Shown here: positions 11,401 through 18,431 of the stretch, in pieces
Numbering within the stretch: the first letter of the stretch is position 1
How the letters are laid out: every line of letters starts with the position of its first letter
Program-made: the position numbers and the translations under genes
Assembly: GCF_963678635.1 (NCBI RefSeq)
Contig: NC_087063.1
Location: forward strand, 35,066,540 to 35,130,539
Reading direction: 5' to 3'
DNA: 64,000 nucleotides
Source of the DNA: Symsagittifera roscoffensis
Taxonomy: Eukaryota; Xenacoelomorpha; Acoela; Convolutidae
The notes under the pieces: generated by a model
The model's database searches: none
Seen by the model: only the letters and a program-made list of their open reading frames with translations
Told to the model about the DNA's origin: nothing

Positions 11401-13667
11401 ACTTACATATAGTTTGGACTGCAGGAAAAAATCTTGCATTACCAGACACCTTAAGTCGAAATACACCACCTGAATTACTTACACGAAAAACAACAGTTGA
11501 AATACCCAAAAATATAAAATTCTACCTTGCAGAAAACGAAACATCACCTCGATTAGAATGCAAATATGCAGTAAAAACTGATATTGAACAATCACAAATA
11601 AATAATTTACAACATTTTCCACTTTATTTAGATTGTCAAAATAATCATTATGAAGTTGATTTACTTGGAACATCAACCTTCAAACCAATCCCATATTCCC
11701 AATGGATAAAAAGTAACACCCAACAAAAACGAACAAAACAACACCCGCCTAAAAAAGACCATTTTCCACTAATTGAAAAAGAAGATTTAACTGATAAAAT
11801 AAATTTATCAGGACCACAAACAAATAATTCAAAATACACAATAAATCAAGTTTTTGACCTTCACGACCCACTTGATACAATACCCTTATCTAAATTAGAA
11901 ATTGAAAACATTTTTCTCCCCCCAACAGATACGATTACAAATTCAACACTGAAACAATATCAAAATCTTGACCCGATAATTAGACAACTGAAATCATGGC
12001 ACAAATATAAAACTAAACCTATCAAAGCAGATTCAACCATTCTAGGAAACAAAACACTCCTCCGATACTTTCGCAAATTTAACAACACAACAATTAACGA
12101 AAATACAGACCTTTTAGAGTATAACCTGAATGAATCTACAGTTCCATGTCTCCCTTTAAGTATGATTCTTATAGCTTTTAATATTTCACATACACAAAAT
12201 ATTAAAGGACACTCTGGATCAGAAAAAACATATTCAAATTTTATACAAAATTTTTACTTCCCAAATGCACCAATTTGGATAAAAGTACTATGCAATGATT
12301 GTATAGTATGTCAACTGAATAAACCTTACCCAAATCAAAAACAAATAGCACAAAAACAAGATTTTAAAGGACAAAGTTTGTACTTTAATCACCGTATCTC
12401 ATTTGATACTAAAGGACCAATTTCACCCTCATCAGAAGGAAACTCCTACATTATGGTAATTGTTGACGCATTCACACACTATGTAGCACTTAACCCAGTA
12501 CCACATTGTAATGCTTATTACGCATATACAACACTTTATGAACACTGGATAGCAAAATTTGGACTACCAGAAATTTTAGTTACAGACAATGGTACAGAAT
12601 TCATAAATAATGAAATAATAACACTATGTCATTTATATAACATTAAACACAAACCACGTACATCTCATGCACCTTGGACAAACGGCTTAGTCGAAGGTAT
12701 GAACCGTTCACTACAAGAATATCTTAGATGTATCATCAATGGAAATGATACAAAATATACCGAATGGTCAGCAGATGTAAAATTATTTCCCTTAGCATAT
12801 AATTCACAAATTACGACAACTTTAGGAATGTCACCATATGAAATGGTTTTTAACCAAAAGCCACGCAAACCAATAATGTTTACAGCAAATTCTCATAAAA
12901 ACGCACAAGGTTATTGTCAACCAAATAAAGACTCAATTTGTTATAACCTCCCATTACATACGCACGATGAAGATCATTTTCATCACCCACAAATTCTTAA
13001 ATTAGCCTCCGGTACACACACCGAATGGATTCTAAATAGAGATAAAAAACACAATGAAATTTATCAAAAAATAACAAAAAAGTTATTACAAAGACAAAAC
13101 ATTAATGAACAAATCAATTCACGTTTTACACCAGCCTCCGATTTAAAAATTGGAACATTTGTTTTAATACCTAATTTTAATACTCAAAAAGGAATTTCTA
13201 AAAAATTACAACCCCTTCGAAAAGGACCATACCAAATAATTGCAAAACCCACTGATGTCACATATAAAATTATCGACTCAAACAAAAAAGAAATCGTTCA
13301 ACATCGAAACAACCTATTACCTTATTACCCAAAAGAATACGCACTCCGCGAATTAACTCAATTATATTCTTTCACAGGATTAAAAATCATTCAAAATGAA
13401 CCACATCTGAAAAACACAGAACAAAATGATAACCCCACCGAAAATCAAAACACAAAACCAACCGCCACCAAAAACAATACACAAAACCATAAAGAATCTC
13501 CAAAACCAAGAAAAAATAGAAAAATGACAGAACAAATAATACCCCAAGAAGAAATAGACAAATCTGAACATAGAAAAACAACAAGACTCCGAAATCAACC
13601 ACGTAAAAACTACAAAATGTTCATCCCCCAATCTAAAATATTAAAGAAAGTAGAATTTAAAAAGTAA
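5445..13667 (+). CDS. Gag-Pol polyprotein of the 18.8-kb Ty3/gypsy-like element
   Basis: One uninterrupted 2740-aa ORF. Residues 1-600 are a Gln/Asn-rich extension without recognised domain. About 600-800 is a retrotransposon Gag (capsid) region. 842-855 is a CCHC zinc knuckle (CNFCRRYGHSISEC). About 916-1069 is an Asn/Arg/Tyr/Ser-rich linker. Asp1229 lies in the protease motif DSGA. RT spans about 1585-1775 with Asp1674 (TADMNSAY) and YLDD at 1737-1740. RNase H has Asp1886 (CDASNFGIG) and Asp1956 (TDHKP). Integrase has His2249/His2256 and Cys2286/Cys2289, then catalytic Asp2321, Asp2381 and Glu2417 with the canonical 35-residue D-E gap. The order PR-RT-RH-IN is Ty3/gypsy. There is no stop or frameshift between gag and pol, so the Gag:Pol ratio must be set some other way. 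All catalytic residues are present, so the copy looks competent. Confidence 0.95.
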   Translation: MSSTHTPGDETPDDDEIFPFIVDADTDRGQHIFCQNLLVNLFEPGISPCKTEFPDVKIKRQIIDHYLKDICNITQQYGIYSIEFTSPNHNNRTYTIQTDDLDLEFSKVFSEYIKSIQYHNSQRANSIFTNEVFAIIYSYISILENELPLTNVSPTETSKHLRVRHEITLLSSYLNIIKENFTKDDVSQHTKHDLQKILAWFIIDYFTHNIDLIAQARKNFRPQNSNDDTAITEQSDYVWDPEWSHPAFISFPQSISSQAIGTISYIRDYVRVIPLTIDATPLNYNTFLPDTQNNSLNSTVIHNENLNGTRNLTQQDIQTPSHFTNEEIVHTTTTQQSISPIRPNLITPRNTNPSQTQVTLQSTVKPSVAPKYSHMDYQTYRPMTIPSKTRKTFTRNNFADHNYNYTHPSKTNYQPQRNFNQYTKPRNWDNPTAQYNSKNFQPNPPQDRSENYPFFQQNKNKKQTSYQMDYLSSDDDFLQPDIFAPNTQEYRRQGIQRTRTNHRNFSPQPIDAQHQQPIQQQNLINTQSFQPIQQQNPMTAHSYQPSQMQNEIPLPYYLQQHEITRNQLSNFSQMPNAAESLQMTMNPYLMGGSSITSNKLLMVFTGTDPEYSVEDYLNAKTANLILNIGPEPINTPLHQNWIHRRTALIQTTLDGAAQKWFSVLPLEIKSNWKRFTQEFSKMFDSERNKQQQRVLCNEIRRLPNETIKQIAVRIETLVRKAYSLNTHDYKNTKMTEILMMTLTPPLRKIAIKKRASHPSSIREPDLDFRKLVDKLEQAEITMKLEETENLKLQYVNKIETTSTNINNIQESETDLVEKITEILNIYEKNPNFKGKPSFKKWCNFCRRYGHSISECRQKQQDNQNKPQKYKEPNKSFYQYMKKDQNLPNKTVHSNNSSGKPLPNNTSYTRNQSPYNSSYRGRSPERRNTQNSSQNHYNRPNSRNNYSRSNSNTQRFVSRSNSQSRNNYYPNNQSRNSSYNRNRNYSYNRNRSYSNNRNQNYPNNRSRNNSYNRSNYNRPNNNYQNRSRNNSQNRHPSYNNRYRNYSQSPHRNNNNYNNSNNRHRSNTPKHQRQINQVQSNPETTSDPPGIDDTVTDTLQLNQINCTSSDSESDTENTLAINMIKVENDYESVIYEQPFPSHIYENQSEFLQNYYTTPINSTPTTQETNEINTTNQTNKNTKTKCLNTNHIYQNIQKEQPKEKIWTIPFLLESPRNKEFQPPDLEIDFLIDSGAESNIINIPTWNEIKTLHPKLTPLETSSKLATAQGSTLINYGKIQLFLLPTRTMEQSKILNKPFKQIFHITDIKYNIIGIPFFSKYIPTINILNSKILIKDKYTKTKETSLTFFQRLNKQPPFFSKFYPIYNQQRKHLKPLSGNIYNFSIKQVHQYDKEQNKQKFYMSDFEFKPIHKFFKITISSIKYLKNSNSDIISLHVYNNTPYQVTLPLGLLGYCETNATISPIHEKAYRVNNILQLLDICQSTILNEELSINNIISNENRNTDYFTKTPYFKPTFNISNYTEDQQKFLTMFNFQHSQITQDEFEKLAKQLIKYSSVYATSKFDVGKISSSLHLPLKPNAVFKKQRASKVPIHLHDKVNRLLDILEQYNIISPVNKEEQPKGNTFINPVIILAKRESLKIVLDARYLNSLIDESKCNWPIEPIQVILTKINGKYFTTADMNSAYNQMPLDEQSRRLTQFVIGNQQYEFNRLFYGISIGPATFSAFMSKIFRPLILKKNAITYLDDVFMQSQTKDEMFNVLEKYHQILQNENLKAAPDKSHFFLTRVKFLGHNIERKTITPLKSRIDAIQKLQPPTNKKKIQEFLGMLNFLSKYVYKMQLYLRPFYNILRQQNNFEWNTEHQTRFEEIKKLLTEQISNTIPDSNQPFYAMCDASNFGIGAALLQSHNGTNKMNLISANSRLFTQAELRLSTLMRECTAIIYTLTEYEFLILGSKHPTVLFTDHKPIIFLFTQKSNPNHRVYRFQLILMKFPNLHIVWTAGKNLALPDTLSRNTPPELLTRKTTVEIPKNIKFYLAENETSPRLECKYAVKTDIEQSQINNLQHFPLYLDCQNNHYEVDLLGTSTFKPIPYSQWIKSNTQQKRTKQHPPKKDHFPLIEKEDLTDKINLSGPQTNNSKYTINQVFDLHDPLDTIPLSKLEIENIFLPPTDTITNSTLKQYQNLDPIIRQLKSWHKYKTKPIKADSTILGNKTLLRYFRKFNNTTINENTDLLEYNLNESTVPCLPLSMILIAFNISHTQNIKGHSGSEKTYSNFIQNFYFPNAPIWIKVLCNDCIVCQLNKPYPNQKQIAQKQDFKGQSLYFNHRISFDTKGPISPSSEGNSYIMVIVDAFTHYVALNPVPHCNAYYAYTTLYEHWIAKFGLPEILVTDNGTEFINNEIITLCHLYNIKHKPRTSHAPWTNGLVEGMNRSLQEYLRCIINGNDTKYTEWSADVKLFPLAYNSQITTTLGMSPYEMVFNQKPRKPIMFTANSHKNAQGYCQPNKDSICYNLPLHTHDEDHFHHPQILKLASGTHTEWILNRDKKHNEIYQKITKKLLQRQNINEQINSRFTPASDLKIGTFVLIPNFNTQKGISKKLQPLRKGPYQIIAKPTDVTYKIIDSNKKEIVQHRNNLLPYYPKEYALRELTQLYSFTGLKIIQNEPHLKNTEQNDNPTENQNTKPTATKNNTQNHKESPKPRKNRKMTEQIIPQEEIDKSEHRKTTRLRNQPRKNYKMFIPQSKILKKVEFKK

Positions 13668-14267
13668 TTTTAAGATTTTATACTTCACAATCTTGAAACC
13701 TCCGTAACATTTTTCATTTCAATTTTTCAAAATAACATGCTCACAAGTACGCAATAATTCTAGTTCAAAATAGACCAATAGGATTCATCCAATCCGCCAC
13801 TTTCTCTAACTCAAACTAAGATCAATTAGACGAATAATCTAGAACTCCAGGCACATCTCTAACTATAATTTTACAACCTCCAGGTCAAAAATAAGCAAAC
13901 CACTCCAACTTGACAGCTAAAATAAATATCACCATAATACCGTACCCCTCCCTTATCTAATAACCCAAAGATCAACAATATTTCCCCAACTCAGACCACG
14001 AATACCCCCAAAACAAGTTTGATAACTTAGCCTAAAGTAACAAAATGAAGATTTTAATTAGCCTAAAGTATAAAAATCTCACCATACCCCGGATCATTTG
14101 ACAAACAAAAATAAAGAAAAAGACGACCTCCCAGTCACTATGAAAATTGCCCCCAACAATTTTTTACAAAACTCAACCCACTTGTCAAAAAACTAATAAA
14201 TAATTCGACCACACTAGAAAATCGCCTCAAACAGCAAAAAATATTCGACCAAGAGATCATTTCTTAA
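13668..14267 (+). other. Noncoding spacer between pol and the accessory ORFs
   Basis: 600 nt with no ORF of note. C-rich and A-rich, G-poor. Contains a short direct repeat (TTAGCCTAAAGTA near 14030 and 14060). It could contain splice acceptors for downstream ORFs, but none is decisive. Confidence 0.5.
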
Positions 14268-14498
14268 ATGCTTTTCTCTCAAACAGTCGCTCAAATACTT
14301 ATAAATTTTAAACATTTTTTTTCAATACTTGAAGCTTTTATAATATTTCTTTTTGATATACTTGAATCTTTTCTAATAATCTTAATCATTTTTTGTAACA
14401 TTTTTTTAATTTTCTACACAATACTCGAACTATTCCTCCAACTTTCCAAAACCCTTGAATATATCCACAGGTACGATTTTAACAACTTGTCTAAATGA
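14268..14498 (+). CDS. Small hydrophobic ORF A of the 18.8-kb element
   Basis: 76 aa, strongly Phe/Ile/Leu-rich through residues about 15-65 (for example FIIFLFDILESFLIILIIFC), so one or two membrane segments are likely. No family recognised. Its TGA stop overlaps the ATG of the next ORF as ATGA (14495-14498). That, and its place between pol and env, argue that it is a real accessory frame and not chance, but AT-rich DNA easily yields hydrophobic ORFs. Confidence 0.45.
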   Translation: MLFSQTVAQILINFKHFFSILEAFIIFLFDILESFLIILIIFCNIFLIFYTILELFLQLSKTLEYIHRYDFNNLSK

Positions 14499-14683
14499 TA
14501 CGAACAATTTTCAGTAGAACTGATATTTTTTTATTGTTTGTAATTTTCATAACATTTTTATCATCCCTCATTTTGACCATATGTAAATGTATAAAGAAAG
14601 CAATCATCACATTTGCCCTAGCAACAATTTTTCTAATTATTTTTTTGGAAGAATATTATAATAAACATAAACCTTCCCACTAA
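14495..14683 (+). CDS. Small hydrophobic ORF B of the 18.8-kb element
   Basis: 62 aa. After a short N-terminus there are two hydrophobic runs (about 12-30 and 37-51) separated by a basic turn with CKCIKK, and the tail is charged. The shape recalls small viral membrane proteins (viroporin-like), an inference from layout only. It starts in the ATGA overlap with ORF A and stops six bases before the open frame of ORF C. Confidence 0.45.
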   Translation: MIRTIFSRTDIFLLFVIFITFLSSLILTICKCIKKAIITFALATIFLIIFLEEYYNKHKPSH

Positions 14684-14688
14684 AGTAA

Positions 14689-15825
14689 CAATTCAAAAAT
14701 CCATCAAAAATTGCTACCCAACAGTCACAGAATCAGTCTTCACCGACATCATCCCAAGATAATCCAACACCACCTTCAACTACTCAAAATCCTCAAACAT
14801 CTACACGAATTTCTTTTCAAGACAATCCATACACTTTTGAAGAACGGCACGCTCGTTTATCTGAACCACTAGAACCAGTTCAACGACAAGCATCCCTAAG
14901 TGAACCAACATATAATCTTTACCCAACACTACCACAAGAACTAAGTAGAATACGAAACCTTAGTCAAAACCAAAACACAACAGAAATAAATAGACAAATT
15001 ATACATCCTCGACGAAACAGAAATTTTCAAACTCCCCGAGTTCATTTTGATATACCTCAATCCCCATCACAAACCACTCCAGAAAACACCACTGGTATCA
15101 CACCAGAAACTCCTACACTTTTTTCACAACGAAGCACTTCAAGTCTACCCTCAGACTACTTAGGTTCAACACCAACATCTGAACAAATACGTGAAAATCC
15201 CTTTAACCCCCCAAACCTAACATCACGACTGCCATATTGGACTACACATTCATTCACACAAGGTGAACCAAATTTAGTCAATGACCCCATAGATATTTCT
15301 ACGGATACAACAACATCCTCATCACTACCAGAAACATTATCACTACCATCAACACCATCAATAAGCCAATTTTCACCACCACCCTTTAACTTAAATTTTC
15401 CAAATAATCTCGACGCGAGATATCGAGAACAATCATCAATAAATATTCCTTTAAGACTAGATTGGAATACATTCACAGCACCTCCACCATTATTTGGACA
15501 ACATCAAGAAAGTAACCGCCTTCATAACTGGGCACTTAATAGATTACAATATCGCCAAGATATTCACAACGATATCCGTGATCACAATATTCAAATACTC
15601 CAACAAAACAGTTTACAATTAAAGTTTGAAATCACAGTTAAATTAAACAATATTACACAACATCCCTACCCATTAAATCCACCTAACATAACAGCTCAAT
15701 CACTACCACCACCGTTTATAACTACTGAAGTAATATATAAATACGACAGATACACCAAAAACACAATTGGTTACATTACATTTTATAACCCATACTCAGG
15801 ATTATCATACACATGTATATTCTAA
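14689..15825 (+). CDS. Open frame without ATG (ORF C), 378 codons, upstream of env
   Basis: After an in-frame TAA at 14686-14688 the frame is open for 378 codons to TAA at 15823-15825, with no ATG codon at all. The N-terminal two-thirds is Ser/Thr/Pro/Gln-rich. The last third looks folded (around ESNRLHNWALNRLQYRQDI and LKFEITVKLNNI). Codon and base composition match gag-pol and env, so it is very probably coding. It would have to gain a start by splicing onto an upstream exon, by frameshifting from ORF B, or by a non-AUG start. It overlaps the env ATG by 13 nt (15813-15825). Function unknown. Confidence 0.6.
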   Translation, partial: QFKNPSKIATQQSQNQSSPTSSQDNPTPPSTTQNPQTSTRISFQDNPYTFEERHARLSEPLEPVQRQASLSEPTYNLYPTLPQELSRIRNLSQNQNTTEINRQIIHPRRNRNFQTPRVHFDIPQSPSQTTPENTTGITPETPTLFSQRSTSSLPSDYLGSTPTSEQIRENPFNPPNLTSRLPYWTTHSFTQGEPNLVNDPIDISTDTTTSSSLPETLSLPSTPSISQFSPPPFNLNFPNNLDARYREQSSINIPLRLDWNTFTAPPPLFGQHQESNRLHNWALNRLQYRQDIHNDIRDHNIQILQQNSLQLKFEITVKLNNITQHPYPLNPPNITAQSLPPPFITTEVIYKYDRYTKNTIGYITFYNPYSGLSYTCIF

Positions 15826-18431
15826 AATTATTAATTTTTCTCCAACTCTTTTTTCTAGTAACCTCAAATCAAAACATAAACCCTTCCCCTCGTACAGGAC
15901 CACAAGATTTATTAGTAACACATTACGATTGCGAAGAAAATGAACAAAAAACACTACATAAATATGCAATAAATCAAGTATCACAATGTGAAACAGAACC
16001 ACAAGCTATAGAAACCACAGATGTAATAGCAACACTCTATTCAAAAGCCCGAGCAACAACAGTTACAGGTTATAAATTCACAGCAACATTTTCCGAAAAG
16101 AAAGTACATTGTTCACAAGTCTCGAACGGAAACAAAAACCGACTTGACCATGAATCATTCTATCAAAGTAATATAGAACGTCTTTTACATCTCAATCCCG
16201 ACGATTGTAAAAATGAATTACTTAGACTAAACATCACACAAAATAAAAACTCCCAAAGAAAATTAGTTAATTTTCAAGTTTTTTCAGACTCTGTACACCA
16301 ATCACAACTTGAAAGACACCAAGGACATATAAAACTAGACGAAAAATACCCGTATAACGGCGCACACGGACGATTAACCTATGACCTACATGATAAACAT
16401 TGGATACCACACATTGGTATAAATAACCCATCAAACTGCAAAGCAGACACGAAAAATAAAGGATACCAAGAAATAATGTTTTTCGATTGGAAAATACAAC
16501 TCGAAAAAATACAACTCACACGAGATTTATCTGATAATACAATGATCTATCAAGGAATCCGACTACCTTGTAAAAATGATCAAGGATATTGCGACCCTAC
16601 AACAAGAACACAAGCAACAATTGTTTGGTTCCCCGAAGATACATGTACAACATTTCAAGTAGCAAAAATACACGCTCGTATGATAAAATTTCACGAAAAA
16701 TATTTCATACAATCAATTCCTTATGAACAAGTCCATCCATCACGCAAACTAAGTTCCGATTTTAGAAACATAGACAATATAGAAAATAAATTGACACGTT
16801 TTCAAATATATCAAGAAACAGAACTTGCATGTAAATACAGGAATCCACTTCACAGAACACAATACTCTGAAATATTAGTTGAATATGAAAAAGGATTCGA
16901 CATGACCACTGGAAAAGTAAAAATCGACCCATATGCCACAGGTCATCCTCCAAACGAAGGAACATCCTATATACCAGTTAATTTTCAAAAAAGCAACGGA
17001 CAACCTGGTGGACATCTAAAACCTTATGACACCAGAAGCACACGCTTACAAGAATTATCACTAATGAATACTACATATTTCGGTAATATCCACTATGATA
17101 TTCATTTAGATATGAAACTAGATTATACAATTAGCCGAATTTTTCAAGAAATGTCACTCTCCGAATTAGAAACACTACACCAACTATGCGAATTAGAACG
17201 AACACAAATATTACAATCACTTGCACTAGCAGTATTAAAAATACCCTATGCAGGATACTTATTATCTGGAAATAGATCAAATTTTTTAGACTATGAAGGA
17301 AACATCTTATGGTTTTATACTTGTACTAAAAAAGTATCACCACTATACGTTTTTGAAGATAAACGATGTTATAAAAGAATCCCTATCTTTTATAAGAATA
17401 AAGTACATTTCGTGGATACACTTTCACGAAGAACCTATTTCTGGGATACCGCAGTCCCATGTGGATCAGAAAATAGCCACAATGTAGTACAACTAAACCC
17501 TGATGAAAATAAATATTATCTTCTCACTCCATATCCCACATTAATGCAATCACTCAAAAAATTTTCACCAGAAAGCATTCGCGCTATCGCTCGAAACCCA
17601 AATATAGACTTACAATCAATAGGAATCTATTCAAAATCAGATATTCAACATCACATTAGAACACAACAATTCCAAGAATTATTAACACAAATGGACACTA
17701 TACAAAGACAATCAATTGACCAAAATCTACGCAAACTTGCAGAAACCGCAGGTTTTGCCGATATCTACACGCAAGACTATAGCGGATATTTTAAAGACAT
17801 TAAAGATTATATATATCTAAACGGCGAAAAATACCGTCCCCAAGATATATCACCAATCAACATTTTTAGCTTTGTTACACTCAAGAATGAAATCCTTGAT
17901 TTTCTAGGATGGCCCTACTACATCTTAGAAAAATTGACTATTTTATACGCAATGTTTAACTTTATTGGATTTCTTTTCTCACTTTTAAAAGGAATCTACA
18001 ACACATGTGCTATACACACACAAGTAAACAGACAAGCAAGTGTAGCACGCATACTATTTGCAGGATTTTTTGGAATCTTTTCCACATCTATAAACAAAAT
18101 TCTTTTAGACGCACAAATAAAAGAATATAACACAAAAATAACAACACGACAAAATACATACGACGAAGAACATAACAATGTCGACACACAGCCAACGGCA
18201 CCACAACTACCACCCCTACCAAATAATCATCCACTATCCCTAGTCCCACGAAATTTTCGAAATTTAGCCATCACACATAATCCAAATTTTCGACTCAATA
18301 CATCGCAAAGTCCCGTCCAACATATAATGACACACCAGTCACAAGATGATAACACTTATGAACAAATTATTGAACAGCCCCATACCACCGCTTTTCAATC
18401 TCAAAATAATCATTTTTTTAGCCCACGATGA
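15813..18431 (+). CDS. Envelope-like membrane glycoprotein of the 18.8-kb element
   Basis: 872 aa. The N-terminus is a clear signal peptide (MYILKLLIFLQLFFLVTS). It is followed by a long Cys-containing ectodomain with N-glycosylation sites (NITQ, NTTY, NRSN), a hydrophobic segment near residues 708-730, a second near 742-765, and a Pro/Gln-rich cytoplasmic tail. Position after pol and this topology fit a retroviral-type Env, which would mediate cell entry. The spacing of early cysteines and the segment TQATIVWFPEDTCTTF recall class III-like glycoproteins of chuvirus type and their captured homologues in LTR elements; this is recalled similarity, not an alignment. I see no clear furin site. 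The ORF ends in an ATGA overlap with the next one. Confidence 0.75.
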   Translation: MYILKLLIFLQLFFLVTSNQNINPSPRTGPQDLLVTHYDCEENEQKTLHKYAINQVSQCETEPQAIETTDVIATLYSKARATTVTGYKFTATFSEKKVHCSQVSNGNKNRLDHESFYQSNIERLLHLNPDDCKNELLRLNITQNKNSQRKLVNFQVFSDSVHQSQLERHQGHIKLDEKYPYNGAHGRLTYDLHDKHWIPHIGINNPSNCKADTKNKGYQEIMFFDWKIQLEKIQLTRDLSDNTMIYQGIRLPCKNDQGYCDPTTRTQATIVWFPEDTCTTFQVAKIHARMIKFHEKYFIQSIPYEQVHPSRKLSSDFRNIDNIENKLTRFQIYQETELACKYRNPLHRTQYSEILVEYEKGFDMTTGKVKIDPYATGHPPNEGTSYIPVNFQKSNGQPGGHLKPYDTRSTRLQELSLMNTTYFGNIHYDIHLDMKLDYTISRIFQEMSLSELETLHQLCELERTQILQSLALAVLKIPYAGYLLSGNRSNFLDYEGNILWFYTCTKKVSPLYVFEDKRCYKRIPIFYKNKVHFVDTLSRRTYFWDTAVPCGSENSHNVVQLNPDENKYYLLTPYPTLMQSLKKFSPESIRAIARNPNIDLQSIGIYSKSDIQHHIRTQQFQELLTQMDTIQRQSIDQNLRKLAETAGFADIYTQDYSGYFKDIKDYIYLNGEKYRPQDISPINIFSFVTLKNEILDFLGWPYYILEKLTILYAMFNFIGFLFSLLKGIYNTCAIHTQVNRQASVARILFAGFFGIFSTSINKILLDAQIKEYNTKITTRQNTYDEEHNNVDTQPTAPQLPPLPNNHPLSLVPRNFRNLAITHNPNFRLNTSQSPVQHIMTHQSQDDNTYEQIIEQPHTTAFQSQNNHFFSPR

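Noticed and set aside
6700..13631. Many minus-strand ORFs inside gag-pol
   Set aside because: Antisense shadows of an A-rich coding strand; none has a domain.
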